This document shows, in pieces, positions 48,985 through 59,359 of a stretch of 64,000 nt of DNA. Source of the stretch: Lepeophtheirus salmonis (taxonomy: Eukaryota; Arthropoda; Copepoda; Siphonostomatoida; Caligidae). The notes below the pieces were generated by a model. That model ran no database searches, had not been told where the DNA came from, and worked only from the letters and a program-made list of their open reading frames with translations. The translations under genes were made by a program, and so were the position numbers. Numbering within the stretch: position 1 is the first letter of the stretch; every line of letters starts with the position of its first letter. The stretch lies in NCBI RefSeq assembly GCF_016086655.4, contig NC_052134.2, positions 36,455,971-36,519,970 of the forward strand, in the 5' to 3' direction.

Positions 48985-49690
48985 ACTAACATAAGTATAA
49001 AAGGCCAAAAAGATAGAAGGTGCCAAGTAGGCTGTGTTACAGTCTCTAGGGCCATGAATACTGACTTGAGGATGACATCATATCCCCTCCATAGAGTAGT
49101 TCCATGGTAAACGAATTATCTTTTATTCAGATGAGAAACAGTAGACTGTCGACAAATACCACAATATCCAAAACCACAGATAGTTGGGCACAGAGAGAGC
49201 TAATACCCCCCACGTTTTTAAAACTAAGGCTCCTTAGAGCATCATGGCCCTTGGTGTCATTGGGAGCAACGGTAGAGTGATGCCCTCCATCTTCTATGAG
49301 CCAAATGAGAGGATAGGTGACAGCAAGTACTGTGAACGCCTGTCTGACCAAGTGATTCCTCAGTGAAAGCTGAGGCAAAGGGTGTCGTGTTCCTGTTTCA
49401 ACAAGACTCGGCCCCTTTCACAAGGTCTACAAGACACAAGACTTTTTGAAAGATGAGAAGCTGTCATTTTGACACCTCCACACCTGGCCCTTTAACTCTC
49501 CCGATATAAGTCCCACGGATTACTTCTTTATGGAAGAGTTAAAGATGAAGATCTTTGGCAATTTAAACAATAGCATCGACTCATTGAAGGTATCCATCAT
49601 CAAGTACAGAAACAAAGTCTCCTCGCGGACGTGGTGAAGACCTGGTTTCGAGCAAATGATTCAAAAATGGCAAACATATTCAATCAAATT
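48985..49690 (+). pseudogene. DD37D mariner (maT-like) transposase, most complete copy in the window
   Basis: The plus strand shows TVSRAMNTDLRMTSYPLHRV (about 49041-49100), the second HTH and linker. Then FYSDEK has the first catalytic Asp at 49130-49132. SIMALGVIGSNGRVMPSIFY and EPNERIGDSKYCERLSDQVI follow in the same frame. After a shift VVFLFQQDSAPF carries the second Asp at 49405-49407. After another shift HKVYKTQDFLKDEKLSF leads to NSPDISPTDYFFMEELKMK, with the third Asp at 49518-49520. The C-terminal block ends with FEQMIQKWQTYS. First-to-second Asp spacing is about 91 residues. Second-to-third has 37 between them once the frameshift is allowed for. There are at least five stops and two or three frameshifts, so it is inactive. 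The minus-strand ORF at 49127-49378 is a shadow. No TIR was identified. Confidence 0.87.
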
Positions 49691-49699
49691 TTTTTTTGT

Positions 49700-51140
49700 A
49701 TTATTATAACCTCTAAATAGAACTTCAAACCTCTACTTGCTTCCCTTATAGATCAGGATACAGTTAAAGGTAGGCCGGATTTACCTGAACGACCCTCCAA
49801 ATCATTTTGTTATTTGTTTAGGTAATTCCTTTATTTATAATATTAATAAGGAATCGATATCAGAATGGTTCATAAAGATGGTATTGAATCAGCTGAAATT
49901 TTCGGTACAGCCCTAGAAATATATTAGCCTAAAAGTCATATCTAGTTCATCAATTTCTAAAAGTATGAATTTCCTATACTAGCTTTATTAAACATTTTCT
50001 TTATTTCGTCAGCTTGGGAAGGAGCCATATTTGGAATTTATTGAATACATAATAAAATTATTATTCTATACATACAAAGAAGGGCGGAGTGAGGTAAGCT
50101 CTTGCTATTAAAAAAATTAATCTAAAGAACCCAAACTGGGAACCGAAGATGGAATCAAAATAATAATAGAAAAAAATAAGATTTCATTTTACTTCCTTTT
50201 ATTGACTTACGTCAATAGTTATTGATATCATCCCAGATTTCACTTTTTGTTACTTATGTACATAAGTACTTGCATATACACATACCTAGATTCACCTATG
50301 ACGATGTATAAATACTGTATATATTTACTTACAGATATTATATTACCCTACGAAAAAGATCTATTAAATGATTATATTATTACATCTTCCAATATCAAAG
50401 TAAGAAGCAGTGGGCATATATTTAATTATAAGGTAAACTGATTTACAATAATACTTTACAAATGAAAAAAAAATGTAATTCAGGTTATTTATTTTATGCA
50501 GAGTATGGAATTTGACTTTTTTTAACGTTCTAAAGTGGTTTTCAGATTCTAATATGTAATCACCTCTTTAAAATTTTATATTGTAGTGTCATTGCATGCA
50601 AAAAAAAAATTTAGAACTAAACATTAAATAGGAAACATAGCTTCTCTGTGTTTGGCTTTTGGAAACTCTTCAAGAGACTGTACTTGTAATATTTTGATCC
50701 ACACAAAATTAATGTATGATAGACCTACAATATTAAAAGGATTGGAGATTTGTAAATGCTAAATTATATCGTTCATGTAAAGAAATTATCAAAAATGTAA
50801 AAGGGAATTTTCAAAAACTATTTGTGATTCATTTGAGTGTAAAATATTGTGAATCGGATACGTTTTCAGTACGATATTAGTGATTGTATTCAAAAAGTAA
50901 GTAGGGCCAAGATGACACATGCTAGCTGGTGCAACTTGATATAAAAAGGGGAAAAAGTTAAAAATTAATCTGTATAATTAGTCAGCTTAATTAGAAGGGT
51001 ATAAGCAAACTGCAAAAAAAAATATATATATACGAGTTGATGTGACAGTCTGTACTTAGGGGTATAACATAAATTTTTCACAGCGCCCTTTATGAAGGTA
51101 ACATACATAATTATAATATTTTATAATAAATAGAATAATC
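49700..51140. other. AT-rich stretch, possible repeat end
   Basis: Read on the minus strand, AGGGCTGTACCGAAAATTTC (49893-49912) resembles the start of an hAT-type terminus (compare CAGGGCTGT at 59346). No partner was found. No genes were recognised. Confidence 0.35.
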
Positions 51141-51149
51141 TTTTTGGAA

Positions 51150-51190
51150 GTTGTATTATATTGCCGCAAGACGGCGCCTCTCTGAGACGC
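51150..51190 (-). repeat. GAGGCGCC-TCTTGC-GCAA repeat, copy A
   Basis: On the minus strand GAGAGGCGCCGTCTTGCGGC then AATATAATACAAC matches GAGGGTAGCGCCCTCTTGCC then GCAAAGTAATATAAC at 55478-55513 on the plus strand. It is a GC-rich island in AT-rich DNA. Confidence 0.5.
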
Positions 51191-51194
51191 GTTG

Positions 51195-54100
51195 TTTACA
51201 AAATACTTTATGTAACCAACGCTCATGCCTAATTGTCTTTCCTAAAAAAATGTCAGGATATGTCATGACGCTATTTATTAAATACAATATAGAAAATTGA
51301 GAGGTTATATTAAATATTTTTATAAGGTAAATGATATTATAGGACATTGAACGTCATCTAAAGGTAATCACATGTCATATTGTGCAAATCATCTTCGTTA
51401 AAGATTATTTATTAGATTGATTTGGTAGTGGGTAAAATAAATTATTCAATTATTAAAAAATTAAATACCCCTATCATGGTATTATAATAGCAATATAAAA
51501 TGTGTCAGTACCTCTATCAAATTGTAATATCTATCAAACCTGTGCTAAGAGTTTGAATCATTATTTATCTAAAACTAAGTAACATTAGCTTACAATGAAA
51601 ATGAAAATATGAAAAAAGCAAAAAAAAAACATCATAAGACTGTGTATCTCTTCATTTAACCCCAATTGATGTTTTATTGAAGTCTATAATTTAATATTAT
51701 TTTTCATTTTACTACTCATGTACATTTGTGGGATCTTCTCTTACAGCCGCATCCTTTATATGCTTTAATATGCTGTACATAAGTACATATATAAAGACAA
51801 CCAAGTCTAAAAACTTGAAATTGTCACGTTTCTTTCAACAATCTCTTATCTCTCCAGGAAATGAGTGGTGCAACGTTTAGAATCACCAAGACAATATTCT
51901 TTTGGGTAAATAATTATCACTTAGATATCTTTGGAATGCCATAATTATATGAAATGTATCTAATCTAAACGACTTTTTCTTCCTTGAATATTATAATAGT
52001 CTATATGAATAGAATAAGTTTACTTTTTGTTTGTATGTATTTGTTTAGTACCTTTGTACATTCCATGAGAATTTCATATTGTTCACTGATATAAACCTTC
52101 AAGAATTTACTCGATCTTACTGTCTATTCCTTGAAAGTAGAAAAGTAAGATAGGACTGGCAACAAATGAAGGATTCAATGAAAATGATTTAATATCAATG
52201 AATTACACGCAATTTATTTTTACTATTTTTTTAATAGAATCAGGGACATGAAATAGTAAATAGATATCCCATAAAATATAACGTTAACTGATATGATTCA
52301 ACATGTTATATTTAATAAGAATCCAATGTATGTAAGTATTTTATTATATATTTGATTTTTTATGACGTCATGTCAAAATGGAATTATAGTATTCACAGAA
52401 TTTTACAATTATCTGAAATATATCTAGATCTTATATGCATAAAGAAGGGTATTTCTACATGAGAAACTTAATAACTCAGTGCATTATTTAACTTTAGGTA
52501 CTTTTAGTCCAAAACATTAGTAGTTTTTGGTTTTACTAACGAAATTTGATAGAAGATTTGTATTCTACTTTAAGTAGTTGTTAAATTATGTTTATATTGG
52601 GCAGTAATAGAAGAAAAATGACAACAATATATTTAAATAAATTTTTGAATAAATTTACATATGTAAGTTAAAATATAATTTAATATTTAGGAGCGGGAGG
52701 GGACATACACTTGTACTTTGTTCTCATAATTAATTTTGATCCTGAGGCCAGTTTTATTAAGATCTTAATTTTGTATTAGTCTCCACACCTCAAAGTCTAG
52801 GTCTGGGTTCCACAAAGTCTCGAGCACAAAACTAGATTATGTATAACTCCTCTTCTAAGCTTAAAGATCCCAACTGCACCTCTAAAAATATTAAATAATA
52901 TTCTTTTTCACGACGTTTTTCACTACTATGAAAAAGTACACAGTATTTTTTTTTAGCTGTTGATTATTCTACTACTTATGTCTTTTATTAGTAGTGTTGA
53001 TGAATTGAATTAGAGAAAGGCATTATTAAACTCAGTGTCCGTTTTATGGGGTACATTGGATGGACTTGCCTCTAACTTGATTTGATTGTAAAAAATAGAA
53101 CCAAAAATTAAAAATATTTTTAACTGAATGACCGTGACTTGCAATTTTGATTTAAATTAATTTAAAAAATGTTAAGAAACGTCATAATAAAATAATGTCT
53201 TTCCGATAATTAAAGCATAACATTTCGTTAAAAAAACAGAATCTCAATACATTTACCTACAAAGATACTAATTTAAATTCAATTTAAAAGAAAGAAAAAG
53301 GCCCACACATTTATTTTTTCTCGAAGCCCCACTCACAGTAAACCAATACTGGTTAACAATGAAAAATTACCTTCTTTTATTTATGAATATTCAGGTAGTT
53401 GAAAATATATTGCCCTTCTTGGAGGAAAGGTTGTGAGACAACTAAAAAAGCTGGTTTTTATCAAGTTTTCATCCCATTTTAATTGGTTATAACTATTTTT
53501 AATCCTAATTCGACTGTACAGTACATATGCACAAGGGAACTCATCTTGACATTTCATATTGATATTATGAGTCATTCCTGGAGTCAAATTCCAATTATGT
53601 AATTATATTGAAACTTTGAAGTCAAGATAAATAGCAAATTATTATTAACTCATAGAAATGCTGCAATGAATAAGGAAAATATTTTTTTGCTAACAAAGCC
53701 TCTTAGGCCTAGACTATTGTTACAGCAACATGTTACTATTTCATTATATAATAAATTAGATATGGTTGTCATGGTTAATTTAGCCTATCACTCTGTTTGT
53801 AAAAAAAAATGTTATTATCTAAATACATAAATACGTATTTTAAAAAAAAGATATAATTAAATTATATATTTTATATTTGTGTAATTAACCGTATTTTTAT
53901 AATATATTATTACAATTCGTTTTGTGTTCATTAGTTAGCGATATTGAATTACAAATATGATATTTTAATTACATGAATTTGATTCTTAAATATGAAACAT
54001 CTACGTATAATAATGCCTTCTAGATACCAAATATGTATTTATTTGAGTGGCTCTCCTGGGATCTTTTTTTTGCCTGCATTAATTACATTAATTGAAAGAA

Positions 54101-55300
54101 AAGTAGAACATCCTTCAAAGCTAAAGTTTTTTACCATTTATACATCACTAACCTTGGCGTATACCAACAAAACAGTTATCTATATTAGTCAAGAAAAATT
54201 TGTTTGTGGTGGACTCATTTTAACAACGAACATGTATAGTTAATGCTCAGTGTGTTGTATTAATAAGGAAAAGAGAAGAGGAGTGCATAGAAATAATAAA
54301 AGTAATAAATATGACTTTGGATCAGCTTTAGCAACTAGAGGGTGTAGCTAAAGCTCAACGTGTCATATTAAAAAAAGAAAAGGTTATATATATTAAAGCA
54401 AAGTTCATTGACCTCCAAGCAATGTCGATTACTCATGCTAATGAGTATTAAATTAACAAATGAATATTTAGTTATATTTTCACTTTCGAACGTTGCAAGC
54501 ATGACTTAATTTTAGATCTTTCATTAATAAATATATATGAGTAATTCCAAAACTTTGAAGTGACAATTATAGCTTGAAGATGTTTCCCAAGCTACAAAAA
54601 ACGTTTTTCTCCCGAAGGATGTTGCTTCTGATACACATCACGTAACTTTATCATTTTTACTAGTGACGTATTAATTTTTTCTCTCCTTTGTAGAAGTTAT
54701 CAGGATGTATTGAATCAAAAATAGTGAATTCTAGAAATCTTAATATTTATTTTTAGAGTAATTCATGGCAAAGAAAGTTTGTGTTAGCACACTTAGAATG
54801 GGAAAAATAATGCAATGTGGTCCACTTGGTTGTATGGCTTCAAATTAGGTTATTTTTTCTTTTAAAATAATAAAATAAATTACTTAAATTTCATGATATT
54901 TATTATTTCAACTCGAAATTTTCGGGGGGATCCTCAAATTTACTAATGATTTTTAGAGAATATCGCTGTAGGATAGCTTCCCAGAAAAAACTAAACCCTA
55001 GTTCTTACATATATATATTTATTTAAAGATACATGAAGTTCCTAATATCACGTCAATGCATGGAATATTTACGACATGATCTCCAATTATTTTTATTCAA
55101 GGAAATACATGGTTTGAATCATTCTAACAATGTATGTAATTAATGTTATTTTAAGGAGGAAAAAACTTTTTTTTGTATGATATATCAAGACTTTATCAAA
55201 GAGTTTTAATCCGCTTTATACATTTTATGTAACTACACCTACGTTCAACATAGGTAGAAATAAAATTATAACTTGCCATAAAGGTATATTGTAAATTAGT
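51195..55300. other. Long AT-rich non-coding stretch
   Basis: No gene or transposase motif was found. TATGACGTCATG at 52361-52372 is a CRE-like octamer without a gene nearby. The ORF at 53992-54243 (starting MKHLRIIMPSRYQICIYLS) has no family resemblance. Confidence 0.4.
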
Positions 55301-55309
55301 ATGTGTAGT

Positions 55310-55515
55310 AGTGTTGTCACGGTACCAATATTTTTGTACCGGTTATTCACACCAAAATTGGTATCAATATACGATACGTTTTGATACTTTTTTTGACTTA
55401 AAATACAACAATATAATGTTGTAAAGGGCAATGGGTTCGAGCTTTGTTTACTTACATTAGTTGGCTCACGAAACGATGGAGGGTAGCGCCCTCTTGCCGC
55501 AAAGTAATATAACTC
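55310..55515 (+). repeat. Dispersed repeat with GGTACCAATATTTTTGTACC and GC-rich segment
   Basis: The segment begins GTAGTGTTGTCACGGTACCA, has the near-palindrome GGTACCAATATTTTTGTACC (55321-55340), then ACCAAAATTGGTATCAATAT. The GC-rich end GAGGGTAGCGCCCTCTTGCC (55478-55497) is shared with 51150-51190. It is probably a MITE. The far boundary is not defined. Confidence 0.5.
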
Positions 55516-55639
55516 CCAGTAAGATAATGTTATATAGTATTTGTAAATTCCAAATCAAAATTGTATTTGAGCTCCAGAAAAATAAAATAAAAAGGAATAA
55601 CTTTTTTTTAATTTATAGATGTTGTGCCCCTCAACCACA

Positions 55640-55760
55640 TTCTGTCACACCATTTTGCCGAAAAAATATTCATTTTAGTTTGTTCATGCTCAACTCACAT
55701 GCACTTACAGGGGTGCCCCCAAGGTTTTCTTTAGAGTGGCTAAGAGAGGGGTGTAGATAA
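55640..55760 (+). repeat. CTCACATGCACTTACAGGGG repeat segment
   Basis: The segment shares ACATGC(A/G)CTTACAGGGG with 39702-39719 and is followed by TGCCCCCAAGG. It lies inside a 99-codon ORF (55461-55760) that spans two repeat fragments and is therefore judged non-genic. Confidence 0.4.
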
Positions 55761-55764
55761 CCTT

Positions 55765-58600
55765 TATTTATAGAAAAGACATTATTCAATATTACTTTTT
55801 ATTCATTTAAAAAATTGAGAGGGGGTTCAAAAATTTGGCTAGTTATGTCATCATTTGTCAATATATTTATGATACAATGGCATTACATGTACCTGTATAA
55901 ATACCAATTAGAATATGTCAGAACCAAACCTCACGAATATGATGAAAATATATTTATTCTGCATGTTCAATTTCTAACCCATTTGAAATATATTTAATAG
56001 TATTATGATGCTCGTCATGAGTTCTACTCTGATAGAGTCTAAGGCTATAATAATAAAAAATACAACATTTTTACACAAACATGAGACCCTGAAGCTCTTG
56101 AAATAAGAGTTTTATATTATTATTTTGATGTAATTACACAATAATGAAGATGGCTACTTTTGGTATTCAATTATATAATAGACCTTATAAAAAATGATTT
56201 TGATGAAACAATAATATAAGGTCGGCTTGGGACTTTGCCTTTTGAACGCTTAATAGTATTTAATGGAGTTCCACAATCTTTTGAGTATTATTATGTCCTA
56301 TTAGCATCTTTTAAATATCCTCTTTACGTATACTCCTAATGTTCCTCCTAATAGATTATGTAAAGTTACATTATGTTTAATTATAAGTATAGCATGGTAA
56401 TGTGCACATATAATATGCGCATAATAAATAATATGTTAATTTGTTAGAATAAGTTTAACTTTAAATTTTTAAAAAATCACTTAGTTATTTGACGGTAAAG
56501 TTCTATTGACGGTCGGTTTTCATTCTCTAATCAGTGATTATTAACCCTTTTACCTCCGTTATGTAATTTCAGAATCTCAATAAACCATGCCTCTCCTTCT
56601 ACCAACCCTTTTGTCTAAAAACAGATATAACCCAAAGGCTCTTAATCAGATAGTAATTAGTCAATTATTTTCAATTGTGGGCCTATTCTTCAATAATTGC
56701 GTGACATTATTCATAACTGGCAAAATATGATTTAAATTCAATCCATGTATGTTTAGAACACTTATACGAAACATGAATTGCAGCAAATGAGCAGCTGACA
56801 AAAAATTATACATCCATATTTATGTTAGAGAAATAACCACTTCTTCTAAATAAGAAGTTGGGGCTTCTACATATCTTACTATATATTTGCAAAAAAGAGA
56901 TAATTCTATTTTCTGTAAAATCACAACTGTGATGAATGATGATGTCATTTAAATTATGGTAACTCTGAAGAGCATCATAATATTTGGAGATACAATTTAA
57001 GCTTAAAAAATACGCTAATCTCAATTATATATCCACAACATTAACAATTCTTATGTATTTCTTTGGTAGGTGCTGATGTTTCTCCTCTTGGGTCTCTTAC
57101 ATATGCTCTGAGCCTTGAGTTACTAAAATTCAATGATATCTTGTTGGCTGTGATTATATCCCATTTTGTAAATTAAGAATAGTCTATTAATTGGAGAAAT
57201 GGGTAACATGTTATCTACCAACTGATTATGGTTCTTTCTTTCTATCTATGAAGGAGAGGTTGAGGGATATGATTTTTTTTTAAAGCAGGAATTTTCAAAC
57301 TCTACAATGAGTGTATATGTCCCTTCTTCAATAAGTACTTACCCATCAAATGTATATCCTATTTACTAATAGAAATAGAGCAAATATTTTTTAGATTCGT
57401 CCATATCTATCTAGGTATAAAAAAATCCCCTTTAGCATTGCTACGGTAATGCAAAAGCCTGTGTTGTAATAATAACTTGATTTTGGATCTCTTTGCTATG
57501 ATTAATGACCGTAACCAAGTCGTTGAATAGATAAATACACATTTCCTAATATTTTACACATATGTGTAAAAGAAACAAAGCAAAATATGGCCAACACTTT
57601 AATCACATTTTCACAAAATACATAAAAAGAAAAAAAACAGTAGCATTGACGATGATTAAAAAATACATTGTACACAGGTAACTACTCAAATAAAAATATT
57701 TTGTATGGACGTAGACACATTTATATTTAAGAAACTAGTTTATGGTTCAATATATTATATTAATATTATAGTCCAATCACTATTCATGTTTCGTGGTTTT
57801 AAGCAAGCATAAATCCAACTTGGAACTTGAAGTTGCACGAAAGTACAACAGTTAAATTCAAATCATTGAAATATGTACATAGCTAAATATGAGTGTTAAG
57901 ACTAAGTTCGAGACAAAAGATTTTTTTAGTGCATCTTTAATTATTTTGTTATAGACCTTATCAGTAAAATTTGGGTAACTCGAAATGGCATTTTGATGAA
58001 AAAGTTTAGCACATAAGAAAAATAGTTTTCTTTTTTATAAAAAAAAAATTATTTCTCTTTTTAATTTCTAAAATAAAATACGTTGTTGGATTTTACAGTG
58101 CGACATAATTAGGTAAATTTATTACGTTTTAAGAACAGTCTAGGCTTTCATATCCAAACTGTAATAAATATTCACTCAACCAAGCCTAAATAAGTTCACA
58201 AATGTACATATATGAAAATGCAATAAAGATACACTTGTGTCTATAGTTATTTTGCATACATGTTCTTAATAAATTAGATATCTACAAATATGTATTCATC
58301 ATTTAAAAAAAAACCATATACATACAAGCAAATGCAATTTTTAAACAAAAGTTAGAATTCTTTATTTGCTGCAATATGTACATCTCGTATCTAAGAAAAA
58401 ATCAAAGTTTGTAAAAATTCATGTTTATTAATGATCATTCATAATTTTCAAATCTTCCTAAAATAATTTAAATTTTTTCCTTCAAATTTCCCCTTTTAAG
58501 GAAAAGATATGTCTTTTAATTTTTTCAAAACCATTTTCAATTCGATCAGTCAAAATATTAAGATCCATATCCACGGATCGAAAAAATAAATGTAATAAGA
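55765..58600. other. AT-rich stretch with one hAT-like end
   Basis: Apart from the hAT-like terminus at 56532-56598, which is homologous to 1265-1330, no repeat or gene was recognised. Confidence 0.4.
56532..56598 (+). repeat. hAT-like transposon end, second copy
   Basis: CAGTGATTATTAACCCTTTT, AATTTCAGAATCTCAATAAA and CTCTCC match the segment at 1265-1330 in the same orientation, about 70 percent by eye. Confidence 0.5.
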
Positions 58601-58605
58601 CCAGT

Positions 58606-58613
58606 ATTTGAAC
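58606..58613 (+). repeat. Left target-site duplication (ATTTGAAC)
   Basis: This octamer is repeated exactly at 59347-59354 on the other side of the element at 58614-59346. Confidence 0.9.
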
Positions 58614-59346
58614 CAAGGCTGCGGAATTGGTAAATAAAATACCCAACTCCAACTAAAGTACTTTAAATCTTACTGACTCCGACTCCAACACACAATTTTT
58701 TAACAGTATATTTTATAGCCTATATAAGTACTTTTGAGTAATTTGAGTCTAGAGACTATCAATACAGATCTAATATATAGTTGTACGTAGTTATTAGTTA
58801 CATGTCGTAAATAATTGTGGCAGGTATAAAGAAGATATTATAATATTAGATATTTTACAAGATGAACAACAAATCAAATGGATCAAAGTCTATCTATTGC
58901 TAATACATTCGTAAGGGTCTAAACATAATTTATATACTCGTAACTGAAGAGCAACAATACAAACAACCACATACTGCAACGATACTCTTTACTCTGATAA
59001 CATTGCCCATTGCCTAGACTAAGTAATGAACTAGCATGGCTAGTGGCTATGCTCTACTCAATATAATTGTGTAGACTTTTGATATGTTCGGGAATTGTGA
59101 TTGTTTAGACTATAGAGCATGTTTAATGTTTGTAAAGTAAACTTATGAAAGAATTGATTTTAAAGTTTCATAAATTAATAGTACATAATTTATAACCACT
59201 TAGGAAAAAACTTTACGTGCACTCAATGTGAGGCTTAGATTCTAAATAAGTTTGATTTACTTAAATTATAATAATTTTTGTAGCCGTAGTCGGACTTGGT
59301 ACTCTAAATTCATAAAAAAGGAACCAATTCCAACTATACAGCCCTG
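58614..59346. mobile_element. Non-autonomous hAT element with perfect 8-bp TSD
   Basis: The left end reads CAAGGCTGCGGAATTGGT (58614-58631). The right end (59323-59346), read as reverse complement, gives CAGGGCTGTATAGTTGGAAT then TGGT, the same terminus with a 6-bp insertion and few substitutions. The subterminal parts carry ACTCCGACTCC near 58675-58686 and, inverted, AGTCGGACTTGG near 59288-59299. The flanks are identical octamers ATTTGAAC. hAT transposases duplicate 8 bp, and CAGGGCTG(C/T)GGA-type ends are a known hAT pattern. The 733-bp length and absence of any transposase-like frame mark it as non-autonomous. Confidence 0.88.
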
Positions 59347-59354
59347 ATTTGAAC
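59347..59354 (+). repeat. Right target-site duplication (ATTTGAAC)
   Basis: Exact copy of the octamer at 58606-58613. Confidence 0.9.
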
Positions 59355-59359
59355 ATTCA

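Noticed and set aside
2980..52372. Several CRE-like TGACGTCA octamers (2988, 14954, 31854, 52363)
   Set aside because: Most lie in gene-free DNA, one sits in a repeat unit, and such octamers are expected by chance. Only the one upstream of 31547 has a nearby gene.
55461..55760. 99-codon ORF
   Set aside because: It spans two different repeat fragments, which makes conserved coding unlikely.
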